The position numbers were made by a program, and so were the translations under genes. From assembly GCA_005223045.1 (NCBI GenBank), contig NJBM01000002.1, positions 62,001 to 126,000 of the forward strand: DNA of 64,000 nt. Direction: 5' to 3'. The DNA comes from Planctomycetes bacterium B3_Pla. Lineage in GTDB: Bacteria > Planctomycetota > Phycisphaerae > Sedimentisphaerales > Anaerobacaceae. The first letter of the stretch is position 1; the number at the start of each line of letters is the position of its first letter. Below the pieces are notes generated by a model, which was given only the letters and a program-made list of their open reading frames with translations, was not told the origin of the DNA and ran no database searches. Positions 9,601-17,995 of the stretch are shown here, one piece after another.

Positions 9601-11331
9601 GATCCTGCCGTCGGGCAGCGGCGCCGGGTCGAACTCGTTGACGTTGTTCACCGACAGGCAGCGGATGTTGCCGCCATCGGCGTTCATCACGTGCAGCATG
9701 TCAACCTCCGAGTTGAAGCACGGCACGCGCCCGGCGGGCCTGGTCGAGGTAAACACAACCCGCCCGTCCGGCAAGTACGCCGGAGTAATATCGTGGTGGC
9801 CCGTCCCCAACGCCCTGACTGGCGGCGGAGTCGTACACTCGTACTTAGGATTGGTCAGCCGATGCAGCCCGCGCCCGTCGATGCCGATTTCATACAGGCT
9901 CGTGTCGCCGTTTTTTACGTCTTTATGCGCGAAGACCAGGCGATCCGCATCCCACGACAGATCGGGATCACGGTACACGCCGCCGCCGAGTGTCTCGGCG
10001 GTGCCGGCGTCGATGACGGCACGAACTGCATGGTCGGCCATCGCAGCGGCGGGATTGTCGATCACATATATCCCCCCGCCGGGATGCCAGGTCAGATAAT
10101 CGTCGTAAATGTGCCCGGCATAGTACGGATGCCGCTTGACGAACAAAAGCGGCGCATCCAACATGCCGCGATGAGCTTCGGCCCTTAATTGGCGGGCCCG
10201 GCAATAAAGCCGCCGCCACCGAGTCTTGTCGGAGAAAGTGACTTTGCCAAGCACCCGCTCGAGTTCTTCCGCCGCCTCGCCAAGCGGATCAGTGTTCGTC
10301 TTTGCCGCCCCTTGCTCGGCCGTTCGTGACAGGATTTGCCGCGCAGCAGCGAGCGTTTGGGCAACCGGTTCGATATAGAAGAATCCGTCCATATCATAGC
10401 TGCCGCCTTCAATTGTAAACGCGCATCGGTAACGGTATATGCCGGAATCCCCCGTCGCCGTGAGCGGAATCTTCCGCTTCCGGATTTGCCGCCCCGGGCG
10501 TTTGATCGAGTACGACAACTGGGCCTGCCCCGCCGAATGCGATGTATCCCTGAGCCGTATCATAATCGCAGCCGGTTTCAGGTTAATCATAATCGGATCG
10601 AGCCAGACCCCCTTCTTGTGCGTGTCCAGCCCGAAATACCGCAACTCCGAGCCGACCCTACCGACCCGCTTATAGACAAGCTCCGGATAGAACACCAGCT
10701 TTGTCTTGTCCTCGGGCAAAGGCAAAGCCAGCTCGATTATCTGCCCGGCGGCATCCTTCCTTACGGCCCCGCCTTGTATCTCTCCCGTCCGCTCCCTAAT
10801 CTTATAAGGGCTGCCATCGACATCAAAGAGCGCCCCGGCACCGAAAGCTGTCCCAATACCCGAGAGGTCTCGCGGCGATTCGATAGCAAGATAAAGCTTG
10901 GTTTCGTCACAGCAGGCGCTGACTTGCAGCATAAACGGCCCCTGCCGCCAGTCGGCGAATATCGGCCCGACCGGGAAGCTGGTAGCGCTGCGCCAGGCAG
11001 CCTCATCGAGCCTGCCGTCAGCCCTGATAGCCGTAGCGACTTTTGGCGCCGGCAGCGTGCCTGTCCCGGCTGCAACGATCATATCAGGCCATTGGGCCGC
11101 CCTGCCGTCCCGTGCCGTAGAAAGAGCCTGCGCAGCGGTGCGAATCTCATCCAGCCACCAGTACCGCTCATGAAGGGGGCGCCGAACATCCCAACGCTGC
11201 TCCGCAAGCGGCGAGACCGAACGCGACTTCACCTCAGCCGCATTTAGCCGAACCGCCACGCTGCCGGCAAGAAAACACGCAAGAACCCCAATGGCCACAC
11301 AAGTCGGTTTGCCTTCAGAAGAATCATGCAT
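6673..11331 (-). CDS. Giant exported tri-haem c-type cytochrome: CBM9-like, beta-propeller (HZS-alpha-like), FN3 and LamG domains
   Basis: A 1552-residue protein with an N-terminal signal (hydrophobic run 12-32). In order it shows a CBM9/DOMON-like beta domain (~92-290), a helical linker (~335-395), a beta-propeller with TolB/PD40-like blades (~410-760; for example P-A-Y-L-P-D-G-R-V-V-F-T-S-T), and a cytochrome region with three CxxCH haem sites: C-V-G-C-H at 858-862, C-V-A-C-H at 909-913 and C-T-D-C-H at 1038-1042. Two fibronectin-III-like domains (~1170-1345) and a LamG/concanavalin-like domain (~1365-1550) follow. From recall, the propeller-plus-haem core matches proteins annotated as hydrazine synthase alpha subunit middle domain. 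Nothing here indicates anammox, so a redox or electron-transfer role at the cell surface tied to carbohydrate binding is inferred. The start has an AGGGG site. Confidence 0.8.
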   Translation of the reverse strand: MHDSSEGKPTCVAIGVLACFLAGSVAVRLNAAEVKSRSVSPLAEQRWDVRRPLHERYWWLDEIRTAAQALSTARDGRAAQWPDMIVAAGTGTLPAPKVATAIRADGRLDEAAWRSATSFPVGPIFADWRQGPFMLQVSACCDETKLYLAIESPRDLSGIGTAFGAGALFDVDGSPYKIRERTGEIQGGAVRKDAAGQIIELALPLPEDKTKLVFYPELVYKRVGRVGSELRYFGLDTHKKGVWLDPIMINLKPAAIMIRLRDTSHSAGQAQLSYSIKRPGRQIRKRKIPLTATGDSGIYRYRCAFTIEGGSYDMDGFFYIEPVAQTLAAARQILSRTAEQGAAKTNTDPLGEAAEELERVLGKVTFSDKTRWRRLYCRARQLRAEAHRGMLDAPLLFVKRHPYYAGHIYDDYLTWHPGGGIYVIDNPAAAMADHAVRAVIDAGTAETLGGGVYRDPDLSWDADRLVFAHKDVKNGDTSLYEIGIDGRGLHRLTNPKYECTTPPPVRALGTGHHDITPAYLPDGRVVFTSTRPAGRVPCFNSEVDMLHVMNADGGNIRCLSVNNVNEFDPAPLPDGRILYGRWEYVDKTALYMQSLWTMFPDGTQETALFANNVAKPTAVLDARPVPGTSLIAASLTPHNGQAVGAIAIVDPRRGKNEVAAVTNFTPEYPVRMDQGLRDGPCDPWPLSENDIIFSNNAIGGHGIIELVDREGHRELVHAEPDISCFAPMLVKPRRRPMVVAGTTDAGGKGRFLVNNIYHGLKGVRPGQIKWLRIVEETTRISGIPGGGRWWNQAFLVSWQGAYVVKNILGVVPVHEDGSAYFEVPAGRAVYFQALDEQGREIQRMRTFVQAAPGVTRSCVGCHENKMTAPPNARPPLAQRRPPAEPVAESWGSGYIDYPTMIQPILDKHCVACHGGEDGIAVGIDLSGGWTWAFNISYETLLKNNLVGFIRCHNSDTTSSDILEPRTIGSGAARLTELLLSGHEDRIARLTKKQRDLILAWMDTNSNYYGTWNWTEYATCEAILAAGSALTTEMKQAGCTDCHEAAVGNDWVNLGDPQRSRILRAPLKETEAGNGLAWCRQRKAQKGRLLLVTQKHIPPDVFRPPTWPTRDPQGTAHVSFESDQNPHYRKMLGIIRNARFQALNHARVDMPGGKVNPGICRQIVPVPLPEKIPALNAETATDGLVRLSWERSANAIGLSFDVYRGDELDFEPAKAMLLASTTMFSFEDANAPAGQHYYALVAASQDERSRPVYAAVDVPASVPPAAPTNVKAVPQPGQVKLIWEAPLGSGAKFNVYRSDVSGSTLRKLNSQPVLGHEFVDVGLPGDVDYIYVVRSVDRRGRESQDSPRLTASALPERREPVFVAALKENLNANFLENDVLKGTVRGSAAIRDGSLELRGNAFVTYPYKSEFDLRARLSVECWVYLDSADQMPVIVSCGRWQDRGWFLQKLGQTWRWHLGGVDCDGGTIPVRKWVHLIGTYDGNNAQLFQDGKQVGSVQCYPNDTPWQGPLFIGQYGAGPGSQYQVHGRIAGVKIYRRALRPDEVAKSFNAARP

Positions 11332-11670
11332 CGTCCGCCCCTTTTCGTTCCGTGAACTTTAGTTCTATCGACGTACGCTTAGTCTGTGCCTTACCCAAAT
11401 AGAATACCAAGTCCACCCCGAAGATTCAACCTTGCCCCCACTGAAACGAACGGCATGCTCGGCTTGGCTGAGCTTGCCTAAGTCAGCACACCATCAACAA
11501 ATCCCATTCACCTCGGAGCACAGAAAAATAATCAATAATCAATAGTAAGGCGGTTGGAATCAAGTATCAGCAAGATTAAGGAAAAACCGGCAGCTTTTGC
11601 AGCAACCCGATGACCATACTCTACCCACTTAGACATGTTTGGTGTCGCCAGATTATCCCGAGTGATCATG
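11332..11670. other. Gene-free stretch upstream of the giant cytochrome
   Basis: 339 bp between the start of the cytochrome gene and the 3' end of the cyclase gene. It holds a short AT-rich direct repeat (AATCAATAATCAATAG, around 11532-11547). Base composition becomes AT-rich towards the cyclase side. I see no convincing ORF or terminator. Confidence 0.5.
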
Positions 11671-12924
11671 TCACTTTCTGGGTCTTTTTTTCTCAGCGGA
11701 TGTAGTATTTTGCTTCCCTGCGCGAATGCGCTTGAACTCTGGATTTGTGTAAAGACTGCAAAAGTCCTTATCCCTATCTTTTCTCAGTGCGTCCAATGTT
11801 TCCCTTCTGCGAAGCTTAAGTGCCTTTTTTATACTTGTCAATGCCTTACGCTTATCCCCTTTTCGTGCGTATGCAACTGCCATATTATAGTAGAGAGCAT
11901 GCCCAGAATGTTTTGTAAGATAAGCCGGAATATTACTAATCGCATATGCACAGGTCTTGATACATTCATCATATTGGCCAAGAAAAATCAAACACGCACT
12001 CTTACCTCTATAGGAGGACCAAGAATCCCATCGCAAGCTTATTGCTTTGTCAAACTCTGTCAATGCTTCCTTGTACTTTCTTTGCTCTTCTAAGGCGTCT
12101 CCCAATTCATCGTGTATGCTTGATACGCCATCTTCAATAGCAAGAGCCTCCCTGCAAAACTTCACAACCTTCTTATAATTCTTTCTGTAGCCATAAATAT
12201 CTATAAGGGTCATGAGTAACCAGATGTTTGATGGGTCAGAAACCCTAATGCGTTCCAACTGCTTGATTTCCCAATCAAATTCCTTGCTTTTCCCAAAAAC
12301 CTCTGCGTCAACAGTATAACAAGTCTTCAACTCAAAAATCGGTACTTCTTGTGACATTCCTTTGAATCGTTGCAGACCCATAGGCTCATATTCATACCAA
12401 TGATAAATCTTATTCAGTTCGGCTATTGTTTGGTGCCCAAGCATGATTCGTGAATATTTACCCTTCCGTGAAAAACTTTCAATTCTCTTGGCCAGACTAA
12501 TTGGCAATCCTTCAAAAGTTTTCCTTTTCTGAATATATCTCTTTAAATCGTTAAGTACTAGTCTATATTCATAGGTCACATATCCTGTGTTTATGCCAAT
12601 TCCTAAATCTAATATTTTCTTGCCTTCGTTCACCCTCTTACGATTAGTTTTGCTTGTATACCACATAAGCTTCAACGTGTTCGCAAGAGCAATTGAATTT
12701 GCAATGTCCTCTGCAACATCCTTTGAGCAATAAAAAACCACAAGTTCATCCCCTGCAAGCTTAGCCTGCTTGATACCTTTACTCCATATAGAAATGCCAA
12801 TCTGCATCAAACGCCGAAACTCATTTAGGAAATTGTTGTACTTTATTGTATCCCAATAGTTTGCAATCTCCATCGAGTCCATTATATCCGCAAAAAGAAT
12901 TGTTGCATTAACCTTACGTGCCAT
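11671..12924 (-). CDS. Class III nucleotidyl cyclase fused to TPR repeats
   Basis: 417 residues. Residues 5-200 form a class III cyclase domain: metal-binding Asp13 in I-L-F-A-D-I, Asp59 in K-L-A-G-D-E-L, and G-I-G-I-N-T-G at 108-114. The segment G-L-P-I-S-L-A-K-R-I-E (139-149) replaces the usual G-D-T-V-N-L-A-A-R: the Arg is kept, but the catalytic Asn is Ser143 and the base-recognition Asp is Leu140. The purine-recognition Lys position (Lys55) is retained. So it probably makes a cyclic nucleotide, with uncertain base choice. Residues ~235-385 are TPR helices. There is no signal peptide or membrane segment. The start has GGAGG and AAGGAT upstream. The gene is clearly more AT-rich than its neighbours, suggesting transfer. 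The 173-aa gene lies 176 bp upstream on the same strand. Confidence 0.82.
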   Translation of the reverse strand: MARKVNATILFADIMDSMEIANYWDTIKYNNFLNEFRRLMQIGISIWSKGIKQAKLAGDELVVFYCSKDVAEDIANSIALANTLKLMWYTSKTNRKRVNEGKKILDLGIGINTGYVTYEYRLVLNDLKRYIQKRKTFEGLPISLAKRIESFSRKGKYSRIMLGHQTIAELNKIYHWYEYEPMGLQRFKGMSQEVPIFELKTCYTVDAEVFGKSKEFDWEIKQLERIRVSDPSNIWLLMTLIDIYGYRKNYKKVVKFCREALAIEDGVSSIHDELGDALEEQRKYKEALTEFDKAISLRWDSWSSYRGKSACLIFLGQYDECIKTCAYAISNIPAYLTKHSGHALYYNMAVAYARKGDKRKALTSIKKALKLRRRETLDALRKDRDKDFCSLYTNPEFKRIRAGKQNTTSAEKKRPRK

Positions 12925-13100
12925 GTTTATCCTTCAGCCTCCAAATGAAATGGGAAAATAGGGCCGTCTACGTATTTACGCTTCCTTATTCAGTTCTTCC
13001 GCTTCTGTTCGTTTGCAGCTTCGGTTTGCTTTTTCTTCTTCGCAAGGCCATCTGGTCACGAACGCCGCCTAAAATAGTAAACGGCCATAACCCTTCGGCT

Positions 13101-13622
13101 TTATGAAAGCCGATATGCTATTTTGATGAATTTCGTGACATCTACAACTGCTCGCCAATCCTCATCCCTAAAATCGCCATAAAGATAAACCTTGGGCCGG
13201 AGATAGCACAGCTTCTTCTTGTTCATGCCTGCCATGTCGAAATTGATATGAAGGGCATGGATCAGCTTATTGCAGGCTTCTCGAAAAGTAAGATCTTTCT
13301 TCCTTCTCTTCTTTCCGATTGTGTAGTGACCAACGATCATATCCATCTTTCTGATAGACAACTCCAACATCTCAGAACTTTGGGCATCCATTAAATTTCG
13401 GAGCATTACTGCGACACTTATAAGCAACCGAGATGCTTCGCTGATCTCAAAATGTAACCGAAGCTTGTCAAGTTCATTGTCATCTTCATCAGGGGCCAAT
13501 CGATGGAGTGTAGAGCTAGCGGCAAAAACTGCAGCCAGCCAATAAACCTCACGTTCAAGGGTAATCGTCTCAATTCGATGTCCTTGGAAAGCACCTATAT
13601 GGTTGTTCTTCAGTTCTGTCAT
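13101..13622 (-). CDS. Unknown 173-aa helical protein next to the cyclase
   Basis: I do not recognise this protein. It is predicted mostly alpha-helical, with no signal peptide, membrane span or metal motif. A lysine/arginine cluster (G-K-K-R-R-K-K, about residues 102-108) lies in the middle. The start is the ATG at 13622. Like the cyclase gene downstream on the same strand, it is AT-rich compared with the surrounding DNA, and the two probably arrived together. It may be an accessory or effector protein of the cyclase, but this is an inference from position only. Confidence 0.6.
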   Translation of the reverse strand: MTELKNNHIGAFQGHRIETITLEREVYWLAAVFAASSTLHRLAPDEDDNELDKLRLHFEISEASRLLISVAVMLRNLMDAQSSEMLELSIRKMDMIVGHYTIGKKRRKKDLTFREACNKLIHALHINFDMAGMNKKKLCYLRPKVYLYGDFRDEDWRAVVDVTKFIKIAYRLS

Positions 13623-14236
13623 ATTATCTCGCCAAATAAACTATAATCTAACAAGGAGTATTACAAGTATCCGGTACATTTCCTTTGCAAAACCCATCTG
13701 CCACACTAAAAACTCGCGTCTTTACTTGGCGCCTTTTATCGCTCGCTCAAGCGTGCTCTTTCATATTATACCCGTTGTCCCTGCCCAGATAAAAACACAT
13801 TTGGCCAAGAACGGATCCAAATCAACTGGCCCGCCTGGCGCGTAGCGCACACATTCTTCCTTTCTATTCATAAAGGCGTTTCTGAACGACCAAATGTTGA
13901 TACAAAAAATGGGAAAATTTGAAAAAAGTGAGATAAGATGGCAAATCGGGCAAAAAAGCGGGAACGACAGCAAAAAATAGCGTTTCGCGGGCAGCGGAGA
14001 GCAGAAGAATTGAGAATTTAGAAGTCAGAGAATCGGGAAATCAGGATAACAGGGGGTGGGAGATCAGGTTAACAGGGAATCAGGAGGCATTACTTGAAGT
14101 GACCGCGATTGCTGTGTATAATGGTTTTGGCCCGGATAGCAGGAATTGTTGCAGGTGCGGCGGCGTTGGCCGAATGCGCCTGGCGGGCCGGTAAAGACTC
14201 GTTCGATATGCGATGCGCAGAAAGTGAGCTGAGAAC
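13623..14236. other. 614-bp gene-free region bordering the AT-rich island
   Basis: The left half is AT-rich like the island, and the right half returns to the local GC-rich composition. It contains a possible 27-residue, very basic ORF on the + strand (13938-14021, M-A-N-R-A-K-K-R-E-R), which I cannot support as a gene, and a copy of a ~60-bp interspersed repeat at 14030-14089. The cytochrome gene at 14237 begins at its right end. Its promoter was not identified. Confidence 0.5.
14030..14089 (+). repeat. Interspersed ~60-bp repeat, copy A
   Basis: This G-rich sequence, containing CAGGGGGTGGG and ending in AACAGGGAATCAGGAGGCA, has a close second copy at 55611-55668 in the same orientation. 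The copies differ by a few substitutions and a small indel. Confidence 0.75.
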
Positions 14237-17119
14237 ATGGCTAAGAAGTATCCCACCCTACTACTTGCGTTTCTAACCGTCATTATGTTACATGCACAGG
14301 CCGTCGGCAAAACGGAGGTCGTAGCGGTCAAGACCGCGACCGACAGCGAGGCGCCGGGCTATGAGTCGTACAAGGCAATGGACGGCGATCCCCGGACGAT
14401 ATGGCACACGCCTTTTGGCGCGGGCGAAACAGGCCATCCACATGATATTGTGCTGGACTTAGGCCGGAGCCGGGAAATCTCAGGGTTTGCATACCTGCCT
14501 CGAACAGACGGCAGCAACGGCACAATCAAGGACTTCGAGTTCTTTATCGGCGACAATTCCAAAGACTTCTCAAGGCCTCTCAGCAAAGGAACGTTCGCCA
14601 AAAGAAGAGGCGAAAACATCGTCAAGCTGCCGGTCCCAGCTAAGGGGCGTTACGTCAAGCTGAGGGCGCTTTCGGAGGTCAACGGCAGAGCGTGGACCTC
14701 AATCGCGGAGCTGCGTTTGCTCACAGCCGGCGTTAAGTTCATTGCCGCCGACTCGCCGGGCATGGTCATTGGCCCACCCAAAACGGAACTGGAGATGCAA
14801 TACCAGATTCTCGGACACAACATCGCCAATCGCGGGCCGACAGCGAAGTATGCCGATCAAGTTTATCATCCCGAAGCGCTGATTCTCGATTCGGACCGTG
14901 ACCCTCTTGATGTCGTTTTGAGGCGTACCGCGGCCCTGCTGGATGATCTGGGACGCGCGGCTTCTACGCCGATGGCAGCCGAGTTGAAGAAACTGCAGGA
15001 TGCTTGTGCAGATGTCGCCGTGACAGAGACAGAACAGCGGCTTGAGCTTTTCAAGAAAGCCTGCCGGCTGCGCCGCAGGATTGCACTGTCCAACCCGCTG
15101 CTCGATTTCGACAAGATACTATTCATCGAACGTCATCGGGCAACGTTCAACCACATGTGCGATCAGTATTATGGGATTAACATTCTGCCCGGAGGGGGAA
15201 TACACGTACTGTCCGATCCGTTCGGCGAAAATCCGCAGGTGCGGGACGTCTTGGCCGATTCGGTCGTCCAGCGAGGCAGGCTCAAAGGCCGGAGACTCAC
15301 TGACGGCTCCTTCCTTTCGCCCGACCTTTCTTATGACGGCAAGACCATCGTGTTCGCTTATGTCGAGTGCAAGGGCGACCGCGATCACAGGCACCACACA
15401 GACCCCAGCCGCGGGCATTGGAACGAGCAGCGGTGTTACCATGTATTCAAAGTCAACGTGGACGGATCGGGGCTTGAGCAGCTTACCGACGGTACGTGGA
15501 ATGACTTCGATCCCTGCTGGCTGCCGAACGGGCGAGTCGCGTTTATTAGCGAGCGCCGGGGCGGGTATCTACGGTGCGGCAGAGTGTGCCCGACCTATAC
15601 GCTTCATGACATGAACCCTGACGGCAGTGACGTTCGCTGCCTAAGTATGCACGAGACGAATGAGTGGCATCCCAGCGTCACCAACGACGGCAGGATCATC
15701 TATACGCGGTGGGACTACGTGGACCGCCACGGCTGCACGGCACATCTTCCGTGGATTACGACGCCGGACGGCCGGGACGCCAGGGCCGTACACGGCAATT
15801 TTGCACCACGCGAGTTGCGTGCCGACATGGAGCTTGACGTTCGCGCCATCCCCGGCTCACACAGATTCATCGCCACCGGCGCTCCGCACCACGGGCAGGC
15901 ATTTGGCTCGTTAGTCATCTTCGATCCGCACGTGGAGGACGATGACATAATGGCCCCGGTGAAACGGCTCACGCCGGAGGTGGCTTTCCCGGAGACTCAG
16001 GGCGGGGCGCAAGTTTACGGAACACCCTGGCCGCTAAGCGAGAAATATTATCTCTGTGCTTACGATCCAACGATGCCGCGGCGGATGGGGCTTCAGGGAA
16101 AGGAACCTCGTCCCGGTCGATACGGCATTTATCTGCTCGACGTTTTCGGCAATAAAGAGCTGATCTATCGCGATGCTGAAATTGCGTCCCAGAGTCCTAT
16201 GCCGCTGCGTCCCAGGCTAAAGCCGCCCGTCATACCCGACGAATCCGTGCGCGTCGCCGCGGGCCGGCCGGCCGAGGCCACGCTTGCACTGGTCAATGTC
16301 TATGATACCGCCACACCCTGGGCGGAGGACATCAAGATCAAATCGCTTCGAGTATATCAAATCCTGCCCATGACTGTTCCATCCGGCGCCCCGCCGCATG
16401 AGACGAGTCTGAGGGAGCCAAGCGCCGGTGATTCGGTTGTCCTGACCCGCTACGTTCTCGGTACGGCGCCCGTGGAAGAAGACGGCAGCGCACATTTCAC
16501 AGTCCCGGCGAGGAAAGAGTTGTTCTTCCAGGCTTTGGATGAAAACGGACTGGCGGTCCAGTCGATGCGTTCGGCAACATATTTGCAGCCGGGCGAGCGG
16601 CTTGTCTGCCAGGGCTGTCACGAACCCAGACACCGTGTCCCGGAATCTTCCGAGAGAACTCCGCTGGCGATGCGCCGGAGGCCTTCACGGCTCAAGGGTG
16701 ATGTTGACGGCACGAATCCTTTCAGCTATCCGCGGCTGGTCCAGCCTGTTCTCGACAGACATTGCGTGCAGTGTCATGCCGAGAATCCGGACGAGGCGCC
16801 GAGACTGGATAGAGAGGTCATCGCGAAAGGCAACCAGGGCAGACAGAGATGGTTTGCATCTTATCACAGCCTCGCGCCGGAGTACGGCTTCTGGGATTAC
16901 GGGGGCCGTCATCGGACTATACCGGGCAAGTTCGGCGCCCGCGCCTCAAAGCTGTACAAGCTGCTGCGAGAGGGACACTATGATGTCGAACTTCCCGAAG
17001 AGGACATGCATCGGATCATTGTCTGGCTGGACTCGTGCTCGATTTTCTACGGCGTCTATGAGAAAGAAGGCGGCATCGCTCAGCTCGAGGGCAAGATCGT
17101 CTATCCGACTCTTGAATAG
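14237..17119 (+). CDS. Exported di-haem c-type cytochrome: F5/8C, beta-propeller (HZS-alpha-like)
   Basis: 960 residues, with a Sec signal ending near residue 22. Residues ~25-160 are an F5/8 type C (discoidin) domain (A-M-D-G-D-P-R-T-I-W-H, then R-Y-V-K-L-R-A). A helical linker and a beta-propeller follow (~290-640; G-S-F-L-S-P-D-L-S-Y-D-G-K, W-L-P-N-G-R-V-A-F). The C-terminal cytochrome part has two CxxCH sites, C-Q-G-C-H at 791-795 and C-V-Q-C-H at 843-847. The core is paralogous to the 1552-residue protein at 6673-11331 but lacks its third haem, FN3 and LamG parts, and a different adhesive domain replaces CBM9 at the N terminus. It likely sits at the cell surface. The electron donor/acceptor is unknown. 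The SDR/dehydrogenase pair follows in the same direction after 56 bp. Confidence 0.8.
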   Translation: MAKKYPTLLLAFLTVIMLHAQAVGKTEVVAVKTATDSEAPGYESYKAMDGDPRTIWHTPFGAGETGHPHDIVLDLGRSREISGFAYLPRTDGSNGTIKDFEFFIGDNSKDFSRPLSKGTFAKRRGENIVKLPVPAKGRYVKLRALSEVNGRAWTSIAELRLLTAGVKFIAADSPGMVIGPPKTELEMQYQILGHNIANRGPTAKYADQVYHPEALILDSDRDPLDVVLRRTAALLDDLGRAASTPMAAELKKLQDACADVAVTETEQRLELFKKACRLRRRIALSNPLLDFDKILFIERHRATFNHMCDQYYGINILPGGGIHVLSDPFGENPQVRDVLADSVVQRGRLKGRRLTDGSFLSPDLSYDGKTIVFAYVECKGDRDHRHHTDPSRGHWNEQRCYHVFKVNVDGSGLEQLTDGTWNDFDPCWLPNGRVAFISERRGGYLRCGRVCPTYTLHDMNPDGSDVRCLSMHETNEWHPSVTNDGRIIYTRWDYVDRHGCTAHLPWITTPDGRDARAVHGNFAPRELRADMELDVRAIPGSHRFIATGAPHHGQAFGSLVIFDPHVEDDDIMAPVKRLTPEVAFPETQGGAQVYGTPWPLSEKYYLCAYDPTMPRRMGLQGKEPRPGRYGIYLLDVFGNKELIYRDAEIASQSPMPLRPRLKPPVIPDESVRVAAGRPAEATLALVNVYDTATPWAEDIKIKSLRVYQILPMTVPSGAPPHETSLREPSAGDSVVLTRYVLGTAPVEEDGSAHFTVPARKELFFQALDENGLAVQSMRSATYLQPGERLVCQGCHEPRHRVPESSERTPLAMRRRPSRLKGDVDGTNPFSYPRLVQPVLDRHCVQCHAENPDEAPRLDREVIAKGNQGRQRWFASYHSLAPEYGFWDYGGRHRTIPGKFGARASKLYKLLREGHYDVELPEEDMHRIIVWLDSCSIFYGVYEKEGGIAQLEGKIVYPTLE

Positions 17120-17175
17120 TCGCCAGGACGGGGCAATCCCCACTCGACCTTACAGCTTGCGTAAGGAGACGTGAA

Positions 17176-17958
17176 TTGGAATTTGAAAACAAGGTAGCTC
17201 TTGTCACCGGTGCTGCCGGCTCCATAGGCAAAGGTATTGCACAGCGTTTTTGCGAGCAAGGCGCAAGAGTTTTCATCACCGACCTTGACCAGGCACAAAT
17301 AGATCAATGCTGCGGCGAAATCGATCCCGACGGTAAGCTCTGTAAAGGATTAGCCGGTGACGTTACGGATCACCGCCAAGTGACAAAAGTCGTCCAGGCG
17401 GCACTGAGCGAGTTTGGCGGGAGAATCGACATTCTCGTCAACGTCGCGGGCATCGTCGCCCAGGGCAATGTCGAGGACATCGACGAGAATACCTGGGACC
17501 GGGTCTTTGCCGTAAATTGCAAGGGAACGTTTCTCTTTATCAGGGAAGTCGTATCGATTATGAAGAAAAACGGCTCCGGCAAGATAATCAACTTCTCCTC
17601 GAAATCCGGCAAGACCGGCTCGGCACTTATGTCGCATTACTCGGCAGCGAAGGCCGCTATAATCGGCCTGACCCAGTCGCTCGCTTATGAACTGGCCGAT
17701 TCGGCCATAAATGTCAACTGTGTATGCCCCGGAATAACGAAAGACACGGGCGTATGGGACAGCGTTTCATCGGGATATGTGAAGAACCTCAAGATGCCTG
17801 TAGAACAGATCGTGGAAAAGTTCACGGCGAAAGTCCCCCTCCGAAGGCTCGCCCAGGTCGAAGACGTGGTGGCGGTCACTTGCTTTCTCGCCTCGAAGGG
17901 CGCCGACTATATGACGGGACAAGCCATAAACGTAACCGGCGGCCGGGAAATGCACTGA
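17176..17958 (+). CDS. Short-chain dehydrogenase/reductase (SDR, FabG-like)
   Basis: 260 residues, classical SDR. The cofactor motif is T-G-A-A-G-S-I-G (residues 11-18), Asp follows the second strand (I-T-D-L-D), which favours NAD(H), N-V-A-G is the structural motif, and the catalytic Ser with Y-S-A-A-K form the active site. The C-terminal N-V-T-G-G is typical. The start is TTG at 17176: GGAGA lies 7 bp upstream and no ATG or GTG fits the frame. A zinc dehydrogenase follows after 37 bp, so the two probably act in one sugar or polyol oxidation route. Substrate unknown. Confidence 0.88.
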   Translation: MEFENKVALVTGAAGSIGKGIAQRFCEQGARVFITDLDQAQIDQCCGEIDPDGKLCKGLAGDVTDHRQVTKVVQAALSEFGGRIDILVNVAGIVAQGNVEDIDENTWDRVFAVNCKGTFLFIREVVSIMKKNGSGKIINFSSKSGKTGSALMSHYSAAKAAIIGLTQSLAYELADSAINVNCVCPGITKDTGVWDSVSSGYVKNLKMPVEQIVEKFTAKVPLRRLAQVEDVVAVTCFLASKGADYMTGQAINVTGGREMH

Positions 17959-17995
17959 CCTGAGGCTTCCCCCCCCCAACCGGGAGCATCCACCG

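Noticed and set aside
9058..10188. 376-aa plus-strand ORF inside the giant cytochrome gene
   Set aside because: Antisense to a clearly coding frame with conserved haem and propeller motifs. No ribosome site or recognisable domain.
13938..14021. 27-residue basic ORF
   Set aside because: Too short, with a poor ribosome site and no recognisable family. Left as a remark in the intergenic entry.
17968..17975. Run of eight C between the SDR and zinc dehydrogenase genes
   Set aside because: It lies in the 37-bp gap, not in a coding frame, so phase variation of a protein is not indicated.
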